Positions 21,834 to 33,208 of a stretch of DNA of 64,000 nt are shown here, one piece after another. Under the pieces are notes generated by a model. It was not told where the DNA came from, made no database searches, and saw nothing but the letters and a program-made list of their open reading frames with translations. The stretch is from Bufo bufo (lineage: Eukaryota > Chordata > Amphibia > Anura > Bufonidae): assembly GCF_905171765.1 (NCBI RefSeq), contig NC_053392.1, forward strand, positions 410,260,366-410,324,365. Direction: 5' to 3'. A program made the position numbers and the translations under genes. Each line of letters starts with the position of its first letter. The stretch's first letter is position 1.

Positions 21834-22407
21834 TGTAGGAAGGCGCAAGGGTCTGTCATTGACAAAAGGTACGTGTTCCTGGCCTCGGTGAGATAAGAAC
21901 CGGTTATTTTATGTGTCAGCCGCAGCTAGTGCTTGCTGACACTGTTTATTCTTTGTGTGGCTGAAAAGCCGATCCGGGCCGGTTCTTATTGGGAGCAGCC
22001 AAAGAGCAGGGTGGGTGGCTGTTCCCCACATCCAGGCCAGGTTTTGGGCTGGGGTTTAAAAACCCAGCCAGCAGCTCAGCTGGGTGTGGTATGTTCCTCC
22101 AAGTGAAAGTGGAGCTGTGAAGGCTCTGTGTCTCTGGGAGCTGCATAAGAGCCACTAGCTGGAAGCCAGGCGCCCTAAAGCCTGCTGTGGATATCCAGGT
22201 GACGTGTTTGTTTTGAGTTCTGTGGACTTTGGCCGTGTGAAATAACACAAGGAATTCCTGTGGTGTGAATTAACACCAGGACTCTGCAAAGTGTTTGTGT
22301 TATGTTTTTCCTTGGGTGTGAATAAACACTGAACTTTTTGCTTTACTACCGTGTTCTTGCCTCTTTACTGCGTCCGCTTACCCTGCCTACCAGAGCAAAT
22401 CCCTACA
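21834..22407 (+). repeat. Gypsy-1 5' LTR
   Basis: TGTAGG...CCTACA. Lacks about 9 bp present in the 3' LTR after aaggtacgtgt. Contains gaataaac near its end. Confidence 0.9.
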
Positions 22408-22639
22408 ATTGGTGGCTTGGAGCGGGCAAGCGCAGTGAGGCTGGCGTGAACGCAGAATAATTTTTTTGTCATTTATCAAACCGGCAGGTGGATCCACGAG
22501 GTGGCTGTTGCAACCCACCTCCACTATGAAGTTATAGTAGGGAGAGACTTCCCGGGTTTCACGGCACTGTGGCCGGTTCCGAGAGTGACTGATACGCATG
22601 GATACAGGTGTAACCCTAGCATAGGCGTGCGCACGGGGT

Positions 22640-23060
22640 GTGCCGGGTGTGCCTAGGCACACCCTAATCGCACCCCTGCTCCGCATCCTGCACTGCCGCC
22701 TGCCAGCCGCCCCGCACTAGTGTCCGAGTCCGACCGGCGGCGACCGCACAGACACCGCTTCATGTCATGTAATGAGAGTCTGAGTGACATACTGCTGGTG
22801 GTCTGTAGTGTAATCCAGACTCCACCCCCACTGCTCCGCCTCCTGTGCTCCTTGTCTCAGTCTCCCGGCGGCGTAACGTCACTCACTCCGACGTCACGCG
22901 CCTGCTCCGCCTGCTTCATTAATAAAGTGGGAGGAGCATGCGCGTGCGGCGTGACGGAGTGAATGACGTCAGACTCACGTTACGCTGCCGGCGGACGCCT
23001 ATTTTGAATGTTTGAAGAGCGGGAGCCTGCCTGCCCGCGCCCAGTGCAGTGCCAGTTAGC
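22640..23060 (+). promoter_or_regulatory. GC-rich promoter-like region of hAT-1
   Basis: CpG-dense sequence next to the left end of hAT-1, with a perfect CRE palindrome TGACGTCA at 22964-22971. Promoter role is inferred from position and composition only. Confidence 0.35.
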
Positions 23061-23333
23061 TCATGCCCACTTGCCCAGTGAATGGATTCTGGTCCAGACG
23101 TCTACAGTCTTTTGTGCACTGCCACTCTGCCAGCAGTCTGCCACTGTCTGTGAAAAAGAAAAACTACTCAAGTTACTCAACTGATGTGATTGTGAATTGT
23201 GAATACTTACTATCTGGAGAGTCCTGAAAGTGTAAGTTAGTGAAGTGATAGATAAGGATTATTAGATAGTAGTAATCTAGTACATACTTTGCTCAAGTTG
23301 ATTATTTACAAGCTCACTTACATAAGGAAGTAA

Positions 23334-24071
23334 GGCCTCTTTCACACTTGCGTTGTTGGGATCCGGCATGCACTTCCATTTGCCGGAGGTGCCCGCCGGA
23401 TCCGGAAAAACGCAAGTGTACTGAAAGCATTTGAAGACGGAACCGTCTTCCAAATGCTTTCAGTGTTACTATGGCACCCAGGACGCTATTAAAGTCCTGG
23501 TTGCCATAGTAGGAGCGGGGGAGCGGTATACTTACAGTCCGTGCGGCTCCCGGGGCGCTCCAGAATGACGTCAGAGCGCCCCATGCGCATGGATGATGTG
23601 ATCCATGCGCTTGGGGCGCCCTGACGTCACTCTGGAGCGCCCGGGGAGCCGCACGGACTGCAAGTATACCGCTCCCCCGCTACACTTTACCATGGCTGTC
23701 AGGACTTTAGCGTCCCGGCAGCCATGGTAACCACTCTGAAAAAGCTAAATGTCGGCTCCGGCAATGCGCCGAAACGACGTTTAGCTTAAGGCCGGATCCG
23801 GATCAATGCCTTCCAATTGGCATTAATTCCGGATCCGGCCTTGCGGCAAGTGTTCCGGATTTTTGGCCGGAGCAAAAAGCGCAGCATGCTGCGGTATTTT
23901 CTCCGGCCAACAAACGTTCCGTTCCGGAACTGAAGACATCCTGATGCATCCTGAACGGATTTCTCTCCATTCAGAATGCATTAGGATAATCCTGATCAGG
24001 ATTCTTCCGGCATAGAGCCCCGACGACGGAACTCTATGCCGGAAGACAAGAACGCAAGTGTGAAAGAGCCC
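23334..24071. mobile_element. Harbinger-like MITE (GGATCCGG subfamily), copy 2
   Basis: Termini ggcctctttcacac and gtgtgaaagagccc with TAA at 23331-23333 and 24072-24074. The 738-bp sequence is the reverse complement of the copy at 2187-2844, with the same central palindrome (gcggctcccggggcgctcc). Nested in hAT-1. Confidence 0.8.
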
Positions 24072-24354
24072 TAAAGGAACGGCGGGGTCCGTCTTACAAT
24101 AGTTGCCGGCCTCCACCCCCCCTGTTGGGGGTCAGTCACTGTCAGGGACACTGTTATGGGGGGGGGGGGGGTAGATATCTGTGGATGATCATCATGACAC
24201 ATATAGCACAAGATGCTGGTGCTGCCTGCTATATATGTGTCATCCACAGATCCCCGGCCCCCCCCCCCCGCATCTGTGTCAGATTCCACACAGATGATCA
24301 TGCCCCCATAACAGTGCCATCCACAGATATCCTCTTAACAGTCTATTAAGGGGA

Positions 24355-24606
24355 TATCATCCACAGATCCCCTATAACAGTGTGTCATCCACAGATCCCC
24401 TATAACAGTGTGTCATCCACAGATCCCCTATAACAGTGTGTCATCCACAGATCCCCTATAACAGTGTGTCATCCACAGATCCCCTATAACAGTGTGTCAT
24501 CCACAGATCCCCTATAACAGTGTGTCATCCACAGATCCCCTATAACAGTGTGTCATCCACAGATCCCCTATAACAGTGTGTCATCCACAGATCCCCTATA
24601 ACAGTG
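24355..24606. repeat. 28-bp minisatellite, about nine units
   Basis: Unit atccacagatcccctataac plus agtgtgtc, 28 bp, repeated with almost no variation. Less regular ccacagat copies start at 24183. No spacers, so not a CRISPR array. Confidence 0.9.
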
Positions 24607-24998
24607 CGTCTGCGCACTGAGGAGAGACAGGAAGGAGTGCAAAGATTCCGTGGAAGCAAGCAGAGGACGGCACAGCAGACTGAATACCTTCTTTAGGTAA
24701 GTAAATTGTTTTATTATAAATGTAGTTTAATGTCTGTTTTTGTCTTTTATTATTTTCTGGCTTTTGCTTAAAGGGACAGTAAAACATTTTTTTTTTAGTT
24801 ATGTATGATGCTTTTTCATAATAAATAAATGTAAATGTATTGATGCTGTAATGTGGACCCCAGGCCTCTCTGATGTCCTGCAGGCTGGGCTGGCGCTGTG
24901 GCAGCATACGGTTGGTCAGGCAGCAGAAAGGCTCTGGAGCTGTCATTGTGTGCTCTGGAACTTTTTCCTTCACAGCCCCTGCTATCTCTCTCTCCTAC

Positions 24999-25312
24999 AG
25001 TGCAGACTCTACAAGAGGCATTCAGTTTGCTCTCCGTCCTCATAAAAGTCTATGGGAATCAAAACAGATCCATCTGGTTCCCATTATGCAAAACGGAAAA
25101 CAAAGTCCTGTCGACAGGACTTTGTTTTCCCTCTTGCATAAGGGGACCCAGACGGATCCGTTCTGCTTTCTCATAAACTTCTATTAGGACAGAGCAAAAC
25201 GGAATGCCTCTTAAAGGTTTCCGCTTTGCATTCCATCTGGCCATTCCGTTATATTCTGTTTTGAAACGTAACATATAACTGAATGGCATAACGCAGATGT
25301 GAACCCATCCTT
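24999..25312. mobile_element. Harbinger-like MITE, right part
   Basis: Right end agatgtgaacccatcc followed by TTA; interior inverted repeat of caaagtcctgtc and gacaggactttg at 25103-25128, and gcaaaacgga motifs on both sides. The left end is not identified. Confidence 0.4.
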
Positions 25313-25488
25313 AGGAATAGATTGTTTCTGAATACTCAAGCGTACAGAGGAAGAAAGGAAAACTCTTGGAATCTTGTCTTTTAAGTATTAGGTTAGTACA
25401 ATCAAAAGGTATCCCTGCAGACCACAATACTCTCGTATTTTGTAATCTTATATATACTTATTTCATTTTTTTTCTGTAGTATGATTAA

Positions 25489-26202
25489 AGGGCTTCTATC
25501 ACCAGATTTTGTCCTATTTAGCTGACTGACACTAGCGATGTGCTAGTGTCAGCAGTCCATAACAGTGTTCTTACTTATCATCTGTCTGCTGCCGTTCACC
25601 TTAAAAAAGCACTTTTATAGATATGCTAATGAGCCTATAGGTGCTATGTGGGCGTCATTAGCACCTAGAGGCTCCGTCCACTAACCATTTCAGCCGCCCA
25701 TCACGTCCCTCCAGCCCGCCCCGCTCCTGTTGATTGACGTGAAACTTCTCATTATCTCGTACCAATTCCCGCGCCTGCACCGTGCGCTTCTGTATTAGGC
25801 GCAGGCGCAGTGAGTGAATGCCGCGCTCCTGGTGCCGGCTTCCTCACTGTAACGTAGTTGGCGCAGGCGCAGTGAGGAAGCCGGCGCCGGGAGAATACAG
25901 AAGCGCACGGCACAGGCGCAGGAATTAGTACGAGATACTGAGAAGTTTCACGTCCATCAACAGGAGCGGGGCGGGCTGGAGGGACGTGATGGGCAGCTGA
26001 AATGGTTAGTGGACGGAGCCCTCTAGGTGCTAATGATGCCCACATAGCACCTAGAGGCTCATTAGCATATCTATAAAAGTACGTTTTTAAGGTGAACGGC
26101 AGCAGACAGATGATAAGTAAGAACACTGTTATGGACTGCTGACACTAGCACATCGCTAGTGTCAGTCAGCTAAATAGGACCAAATCTGGTGGTAGAAGCC
26201 CT
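25489..26202. mobile_element. piggyBac-type palindromic MITE, 714 bp
   Basis: Ends agggcttctatcaccag and ctggtggtagaagccct, flanked by TTAA at 25485-25488 and 26203-26206. Arms of about 330 bp are near-perfect inverted repeats. Its terminus resembles that of the 12753-13449 element (agggcttct), but the interior differs. Nested in hAT-1. Confidence 0.88.
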
Positions 26203-26206
26203 TTAA

Positions 26207-26672
26207 GTGGTGTAAATTATTAGTGACTGTGGTATCTTATGTGCCCTCCCTATATATTGTTCCTAGAGTCGCCACTGCCTGTAACATACGCGTTCACGTA
26301 CACGCGTTCTGTGACGTCACGCAGAGGTGGAGTCATGGCAACGCTAGGGTGAGAGACAGCACAGTGTCAGAGCAGAGTCCGGCGTTTTTTTCCCCAAAAA
26401 AGGCGGCAGCCAGGTAGAGTAAGTTTAAAAATGATTTATTTTCCCTTCATCAGGCTGCAGCATTATATTTCACTTAAGGCATTATTAATTTACTTTCAGG
26501 TTCAGGGCAGCTCAGCTGTATCATCTAACTTAAAGGGTCAAATGTCTACTGCATACTACTGATTAATAGTTAGTTTAGATTCAAATACAGATTTTTCTGA
26601 CTATTTTAAACTTGGAAGATACACAGTCTGTTATCCTGAAAAGAGTAATTGTGAGATACAGAATTCCAAAAT
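26207..26672 (+). other. hAT-1 5' untranslated region
   Basis: No coding frame. A ccaggtagag site at about 26410 and tactttcag at 26491-26499 would suit a splice donor and acceptor for a small intron upstream of the transposase ATG; this is speculative. Confidence 0.3.
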
Positions 26673-29264
26673 ATGGATCGGTTTGTTATCAAGAAACCAA
26701 AAAAAGCCAATACCTCAGACTCGGTGGCTAACACTGTGCCTGAGTATGTTCCTGATAAAAGTGCAGAAGAAGATATTTCTGTTGGTTCCGATCAGTGCAG
26801 TTTACACTCAGAAAATGTACCAGTTGATGACTCAGTGTGTAGCAGTGTATTACAAGCGTCAAGTCTTGATGAAGCTGAGGATGTTATTTTTTTTAGTTCT
26901 GAACAGAGCACTTCATATTTAAAGCCATCAGACATACAAACTGATGAACCAGAACCAATGTGTAGTTCCAGTGAGTGCCAAGCGGCAGGTCAGGACCAAA
27001 CAGAAGACATTACATATGTTAGTTCAGGTCCTTGTTCAACAAAGCAATCAAATATAGCAGCTGATGATCCAGTCTGTAGCATTCCCCAAAACAGATTTGA
27101 ACGCCAGAATCGAGTAGCTAGAGGCCCTTATCAGCCAAAACTGAGCATGTTTCCGAGAACCAAAATAGGGAATAAACAAAGAAATTTTCAGAGTGATTGG
27201 TATGGAAAGTACAGGTGGCTTGAATACAGTCCAGCAAAAGATGCAGCATTTTGTTTCTACTGCCGTTGCTTTTCTTCCAATGATGCAACACAAAAAGGTC
27301 ACGCTGATCCAGCCTTTATCGAAAAGGGATTCAGAAACTGGCACAGGGCTAATGAATGTTTTAGAACTCACCAGCAATCCAAATCTCATATGCTGAGCAC
27401 TTCTGCATGGTCAAGCTTTAGTGAAGGAAAACCTATTGATGTGTTACTAGATGAGAGCAAGAAAGTTTATCTATCAAAAAAAGAAGAAGAAAGGTGCAAG
27501 AACAGAAATCTAATGCAGCGACTGATTGACATTGTTCGGTGTTTGGCAACAGGTGGCAGACCATTTCGAGGTCACAATGAAAAAACAGATAGCCACGAGA
27601 GAGGTTTATTTCTAAATATTGTCAATCTACTAAAAAAATATGATCCTGTCATGCAAAGACATTTGCAAGAATCTCCTCGAAATGCAACATATCTGAGTAA
27701 CCGCATCCAGAATGATTTAATTATGGCCTTACATAATATTGTGCAGCAAAAAATTGTGTCGGCAATAAATGGAAAAATGATCTCCATAATTGCAGATGAC
27801 ACTGCTGACTGTGGACACCATGAGCAGATGTCTGTTGTAGTACGATATTTTAATAATGAACAGCAAGGTCCAGTTGAGCATTTTGTTTCAATTCAAAGGC
27901 TCCTAAAAGTTGATGCTCAGTCGATTTTTGACCAAATAAATAATGTTCTTGAAATTATTAAAACTGACTGGTCATCAGTGATCTCTGTGTGCTTTGATGG
28001 AGCATCTACTATGTCTGGATGCACTGCAGGTGTTCAGATGAAATGTAAAGAAAAAAACCATGACATACTCTATGTACACTGCTATGCACATTGTTTAAAC
28101 CTTGTCCTAGTTGATGCATGCACCTCAAGTAGACAGAACAGAACAGTGTTTGACTTCTTTGGCATTATTCAGACTCTTTATGCCTTCATGGAGGGAAGTC
28201 CTGTGAGACATGCTGTAATGGAGAAGATTTCTCAAGAAGTAGGAACTCAGTTGAAGACTCTAAAGTCACTGTCAAACACAAGGTGGGCATGCAGAGCAGA
28301 AGCAGTGGCTGCAGTAAAAGAAAACCTTTCAGTTATTTTACAGGCTTTAAATGAGATCATCGAATCAAGTCGCTTAGCTGATGCTAAAATAAAAGCAAGG
28401 GGCCTTATTTGTGAATTAAATTCTTTCAAGTTTGTCTTTGCTCTGCACATGATGCACCCTATTCTCCAAATGGTGGTAAAAGTTAGCAAGACCCTGCAAG
28501 CATCAACACTCAACTTGCTTACTGCAATGACAGTGGTGAAAAGCCTGCGCAACTCCTTGGTTTCCATGAGAAGTGACCCTCATTTTTTTCAGTCAATTTT
28601 CCATGACTGTGAAAAAAAGTGTGCCGAAAATAATATTGCCATTCCCCCAGTTAGGAAGAGAAAACCTTCTGTCCTTCTTGATGAAGCAGCACAGTCTCAG
28701 TATCACTATGAAACAAAAGAGGAGCAGGAGAGGATAACTTCATTTTACCCACTACTGGATTCATTGATAACTGGTATTGACCAGCGATTTGAACAGGAGT
28801 CGTGTGATATTGTAACTGCAGTAGGAAAACTGCTAAGCTTGGAGATTCCTAAAGGTGACATAGAAATCCTTGCCAACAAATTTAAGGTGTCAGTGGATGA
28901 ATTGGAAGCAGAAGCCACACTGCTAAGGGAGTATGATGGACCTACTCCTAAAGGTTGCACCACAAATACCATCAAAGAGTGGCTTGACTGGTTTAAAGAA
29001 TCAGAACGATCCAACACATTTAACGCTTTTTATAAGTGTGTTCAGTGCTTTACAGTGTTACCTGTGACAAGCTGTTCATGTGAAAGAGCCTTTTCAAAAC
29101 TGACACATGTAAAAACCAAACTGAGGAGTACAATGTCCCAAGAACGCCTGGATGCACTCATGATATTATATATTGAGCAAGAATTGGCTTGGTCGGCTAC
29201 TTATAACGAGGTCATTGAAGAATTTAAGTCCATAACACCTTCTGTGCGACGTCTTCTTCTCTAG
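26673..29264 (+). CDS. hAT transposase, ZMYM1/TTF-finger type, 863 aa, intact
   Basis: The protein would bind the ends of hAT-1 and catalyse cut-and-paste transposition in the nucleus. Residues 1-165 are acidic, Ser-rich and probably disordered. A TTF-type zinc finger follows at about 170-240 (CFYCRCF at about 192, then a CFRTHQQSKSH part). The DUF4371/RNase H-like catalytic domain has a first Asp candidate in IADDTAD (about 374), a second in CFDGASTMSG (about 442), and the NTRWACRAEA segment (about 533). The hAT dimerisation domain near 790-835 has the signature CSCERAFSKL. There is no stop or frameshift over 2.6 kb. ATG 26673 is chosen because the finger and acidic head follow in frame. Sequences of this type occur widely as 'zinc finger MYM-type protein 1-like' in vertebrates; the context (TIRs, TSD) shows that it is a transposon gene and not a host gene. 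Confidence 0.9.
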   Translation: MDRFVIKKPKKANTSDSVANTVPEYVPDKSAEEDISVGSDQCSLHSENVPVDDSVCSSVLQASSLDEAEDVIFFSSEQSTSYLKPSDIQTDEPEPMCSSSECQAAGQDQTEDITYVSSGPCSTKQSNIAADDPVCSIPQNRFERQNRVARGPYQPKLSMFPRTKIGNKQRNFQSDWYGKYRWLEYSPAKDAAFCFYCRCFSSNDATQKGHADPAFIEKGFRNWHRANECFRTHQQSKSHMLSTSAWSSFSEGKPIDVLLDESKKVYLSKKEEERCKNRNLMQRLIDIVRCLATGGRPFRGHNEKTDSHERGLFLNIVNLLKKYDPVMQRHLQESPRNATYLSNRIQNDLIMALHNIVQQKIVSAINGKMISIIADDTADCGHHEQMSVVVRYFNNEQQGPVEHFVSIQRLLKVDAQSIFDQINNVLEIIKTDWSSVISVCFDGASTMSGCTAGVQMKCKEKNHDILYVHCYAHCLNLVLVDACTSSRQNRTVFDFFGIIQTLYAFMEGSPVRHAVMEKISQEVGTQLKTLKSLSNTRWACRAEAVAAVKENLSVILQALNEIIESSRLADAKIKARGLICELNSFKFVFALHMMHPILQMVVKVSKTLQASTLNLLTAMTVVKSLRNSLVSMRSDPHFFQSIFHDCEKKCAENNIAIPPVRKRKPSVLLDEAAQSQYHYETKEEQERITSFYPLLDSLITGIDQRFEQESCDIVTAVGKLLSLEIPKGDIEILANKFKVSVDELEAEATLLREYDGPTPKGCTTNTIKEWLDWFKESERSNTFNAFYKCVQCFTVLPVTSCSCERAFSKLTHVKTKLRSTMSQERLDALMILYIEQELAWSATYNEVIEEFKSITPSVRRLLL

Positions 29265-29673
29265 AGCATAAAGATGAGGAAAAATTCCCATGTACCATGC
29301 ACTTTGTGTAAAAATGTTTACTTAGATTTGTTAGTTATGACAGCTTATTTATTTCAAATGTTTTTTTTAAGTTAAAAAATGTTAAATGTTTGTTTACATT
29401 GTGTCAAAAGAAAAAGGAAAAAGTCTGGTACCTTGTTAGCCAATAGAAAACTAGTGAGCACTCAACTTGTTTACATTGCTAAATGATTATTTATTTATTA
29501 AATGGTTATTAAATGTTTGTTTAGATTGATAATTGTGTGGGTCTGCATGTATAAAGAGTGCGTGTGTGTATGTGCGTGTGTGTATGTATGTATATATATA
29601 TATGCATATGCGCGTGGCGTGTGTTTGTGCTTTAGGGTGCACACCCTAATGCAATAGGCTGCGCACGCCTATG
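29265..29673. other. hAT-1 3' region with TG/TA microsatellite
   Basis: AT-rich; tgtgtgtatgtgcg and tatatatatatatg runs at about 29565-29605. Ends with the inverted terminus of hAT-1. Confidence 0.5.
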
Positions 29674-29684
29674 AACCCTAGCAG

Positions 29685-32630
29685 AATGGCTCGGCTCAGG
29701 GGGGAGACCAGAACCCTGGGAACCGAAGGTCCCGCGGTAGGGGTGACCGCCACTTTGGTGGAAGAGGAGGAGACAACCCCGCTGAGTGTAATGGTGGGAG
29801 ACATGGAGGACTTGCCGCCGGGGCCTGAGCTGGCAGACCTCAATGTCTCTGGGGATAATTTTGGTACCGCGCAACACCGGGATCCAACCTTGTCCCGAGC
29901 CTGGGAAAATGTGCTAATAATAGATGGTGAACCACAACAACCAGGGGCAGAGTCGGTGTTCCCCCGTTTTGTGGTCCATCAGGAGATGTTGTATCGGGTA
30001 AATCAGCTGTGAGGTGAATCCGTTGAACAGTTGGTGGTGCCTCAGGCTTATCGCAAACTCGTGTTAGAGTTAGCACACCAGCATGTTCTCAGGGGTCATC
30101 TGGGAATGCAGAAAACACAGGACCGGATACTACAACGGTTTTACTGGCCCAGTGTGTTTAAAGAGGTGGACGAGTTCTGTAAGTCTTGCCCGACCTGCCA
30201 GGCAACTAGCCCCCAGCATTTTTTTCGCAGTCCCTTGGTACCCCTCCCGATCATTGATGTACCGTTTGAGCGAATCGCTATGGACCTAGTAGGTCCTGTA
30301 CCAAAGTCCGCCAGGGGACACCAACACAACTTGGTTGTCCTTGATTACGCTACTCTGTACCCGGAGGCAGTGCCACTGCGACATACTTCTGCGAAACTTA
30401 TAGCTAAAGAGCTAATGGAGATGTTCTCCTGAGTGGGGCTACCTAAAGAGGTCCTGACTGACCAGGGGACCCCTTTTATGTCCAAGGTCATGAGGGAACT
30501 CTGCAAGTTGCTGCATATAAAACAGTTACGGACGTCCGTGTACCATCCACAAACAGATGGACTAGTGGAAAGGTTTAATAAAACTCTAAAAACCATGTTA
30601 AAAAGGGTGGTGACCAAAGATGGAAAGGATTGGGACCTTCTTCTGCCCTATCTCATGTTCGCAGTGCGAGAGGTGCCCCAGGCCTCTACTGGGTTCTCGC
30701 CCTTCAAATTGCTATATGGCAGACATCCTCGTGGCTTGTTGGACGTAGCCAAAGAGGCATGGGATTAACAACCCACTCCGCATAAAAGCGTCCTGGAATA
30801 CGTTACCAATATGCAACAGCGGATAGAGACCGTTTTGCCTCTTGTCAGAGAACATATGGAGGCCGCTCAGCGAGCCCAGAGTCGGATCTATAATCGTCAG
30901 GCTCAGGTCCGGCACTTTAACCCGGGTGATCGGGTTTTGGTTCTGGTGCCGACAGTGGACAGTAAGTTCCTAGCCAGGTGGCAGGGGCCCTACGAGGTAC
31001 GTGAAAAAATAGGAGAGGTAAATTACAAAGTACACCAGCCGGGGAGGCAAAAGCCGGAGCAGGTTTACCATGTTAATTTGCTAAAACCTTGGAAGGATAG
31101 GGAAACCTGTACGGAAGACAGTCCACGGCCGGGCTTTCTTAGACAGGAGATTCCGGCTCCTAAGTCTGATGCAAGGGAAGCGGTTGCCACAATAAAAATT
31201 TCTGACAGCCTCTCCTCTAAACAGGCTCAGGAAACCAGGGAGTTCGTTAGTCGGAACACGGATGTGTTCTCAGACCTCCCTGGACGCACTTCCGTAATCC
31301 AACATGACATTGTCACTGAGCCTCAGGCAAAAATCCGGTTAAAACCATACCGAGTACCCGAGCTTCGGCGAAAAGCCATCTCGGAGGAAGTGCAACTCAT
31401 GTTGCGGCTGGATGTCATTGAGGAGTCTAAAAGTGAGTGGGACAGTCCGATAGTATTAATACCCAAGCCAGACGGGACATTGAGGTTCTGTAATGACTTC
31501 CGCAAACTTAATGAGGTGTCCAAATTTGACGCGTATCCTATAGCCCGAGTGAATGAGCTTATTGAAAAGTTGGGCCAAGCCCGGTATTTTTCTGTGTTGG
31601 ACCTCACCAAAGGGTACTGGCAGGTACCCTTGACAGAGGCTGCCAAAGAAAAAACGGCTTTTGTCACGCCAGAGGGGCTGTATCAGTACAAGGTATTACC
31701 CTTTGGTCTACATGGTGCTCCTGCCACGTTTCAAAGGCTAATGGATATTGTACTCCGTCCACATCGTCGATACGCTTCGGCGTACCTGGACGATATCGTT
31801 GTCCATAGCACCGACTGGGAAAGTCACCTACCTAATGTACAGGCTGTATTGGACTCCCTTCGAAAGGCGGGACTAACAGCTAACCCAAATAAATGTGCAA
31901 TAGGGTTAGAGGAGACTAAATACCTTGGGTATGTCATTGGGCGCGGAGTCATTAAACCCCAAGTGAGCAAAATAGAGGCGATACGGAATTGGCCCCGACC
32001 TGCCACCTCTAGACAAGTAAGGTCATTCCTGGGAACGGTGGGCTATTACATGAGGTTTGTTCCCCATTTTGCCACTTTAGCGGCTCCGTTGACAGGGCTT
32101 TTAAAGGGACGGAAGTCCGTGATAGTCCGCTGGAATGACCAGGCAGAAGAGGCTTTCTCCGCTTTGAAGTTGGCCCTGTGTGGGTCACCGGTTTTGGTGA
32201 CGCCCGACTTCAAGAGGGAATTTGTGGTCCAGACTGATGCCTCCGAAGTGGGCCTCGGTGCGGTACTGTCTCAGGAAGTCAACGGGGAGGAGCATCCCGT
32301 TGTCTTCCTCAGCCGTAAGCTCACTCCAGCGGAGACCCGGTACAGTATAGTGGAGAGAGAGTGCCTGGCCATCAAGTGGGCACTCGAGTCTCTCCGCTAT
32401 TATCTGTTGGGGAGGAAATTCCGTCTGGTGACCGATCACTCCCCTCTCAAGTGGATGAGCCAGGCCAAAGAGAGGAATGCTCGGGTCACCAGGTGGTTCT
32501 TATCGCTGCAAAACTAAGTTCACAGTAGAATACAGGGCAGGCCGGTTACAGGGAAACGCGGATGCCCTGTCCCGAGTACACTGTCTGGCGTGTGTTCACC
32601 CCCTCAGGGTTGAACAAAGGGGGGGTATGT
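29685..32630 (+). pseudogene. Gypsy-1 pol: integrase, RT, RNase H
   Basis: One frame runs from about 29685 to 32517, broken only by TGA (30010-30012), TGA (30430-30432) and TAA (30766-30768); a one-base frame change near 32514 precedes the last RNase H part. Integrase: zinc-binding region HQHVLRGHLGMQ...CKSCPTC (30070-30200), catalytic D in MDLVGPVP (about 30285), D in VLTDQGTPF (about 30455), E in TDGLVERFNK (about 30560), and tail QVYHVNLLKPW (about 31060). RT: CNDFRKLNE (about 31490), LDLTKGYWQVPL (about 31600), catalytic YLDD (about 31787). RNase H: VQTDASEVGLGAV (about 32228) and NADALSRVH (after the frame change). The order integrase then RT is unusual for Ty3/Gypsy. gag and protease are missing. 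Confidence 0.88.
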
Positions 32631-33208
32631 AGGAAGGCGCAAGGGTCCGTCATTGACGGAAGGTACGTGTCTCCGAGGTTCCTGGCCTCGGTGAGATAAG
32701 AACCGGTTATTTTATGTGTCAGCCGCAGCTAGTGCTTGCTGACACTGTTTATTCTTTGTGTGGCTGAAAAGCCGATCCGGGCCGGTTCTTATTGGGAGCA
32801 GCCAAAGAGCAGGGTGGGTGGCTGTTCCCGACGTCCAGGCCAGGTTTTGGGCTGGGGTTTAAAAACCCAGCCAGCAGCTCAGCTGGGTGTGGTATGTTCC
32901 TCCAAGTGAAAGTGGAGCTGTGAAGGCTCTGTGTCTCTGGGAGCTGCATGAGAGCCACCAGCTGGAAGCCAGGCGCCCTAAAGCCTGCTGTGGATATCCA
33001 GGTGACGTGTTTGTTTTGAGTTCTGTGGACTTTGGCCGTGTGAAATAACACAAGGAATTCCTGTGGTGTGAATTAACACCAGGATTCTGCAAAGTGTTTG
33101 TTATGTTTTTCCTTGGGTGTGAATAAACACTGAACTTTTTGCTTTACTACCGTGTTCTTGCCTCTGTACTGCGTCTGCTTACCTTGCCTACCAGAGCAAA
33201 TCCCTACA
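32628..33208 (+). repeat. Gypsy-1 3' LTR
   Basis: TGTAGG...CCTACA, 581 bp; preceded by the polypurine tract ending 32625; followed by caac and unit R2. Confidence 0.9.

Larger units (their letters stand above)
22620..29673 (+). mobile_element. hAT-1, complete autonomous-looking hAT element
   Basis: Ends cataggcgtgcgcac and gcgcacgcctatg, flanked by a perfect 8-bp duplication aaccctag (22612-22619, 29674-29681). Length 7,054 bp including nested MITEs at 23334-24071 and 25489-26202. It encodes one uninterrupted transposase (26673-29264). It sits in the leader/gag region of Gypsy-1, so it is younger than that insertion. A GC-rich block at 22640-23060 with TGACGTCA at 22964-22971 could be its promoter. 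Confidence 0.9.
21834..33208 (+). mobile_element. Ty3/Gypsy retrotransposon Gypsy-1 (integrase before RT)
   Basis: LTRs of 574 and 581 bp beginning tgtagg and ending cctaca are flanked by caac (21830-21833, 33209-33212). The insertion lies between R units 1 and 2. Inside are a primer-site region (attggtggcttgg), a 7-kb hAT insertion, and a pol gene in the order integrase, RT, RNase H, followed by a polypurine tract caaagggggg. gag and protease are absent. The integrase-first order is that known for Gmr1-type Gypsy elements. LTR divergence is roughly 2 percent plus small indels by eye. Confidence 0.9.

Noticed and set aside
24355..24606. Regular 28-bp repeats that look like a CRISPR array
   Set aside because: Units are contiguous with no unique spacers and the genome is a vertebrate one; it is a minisatellite.
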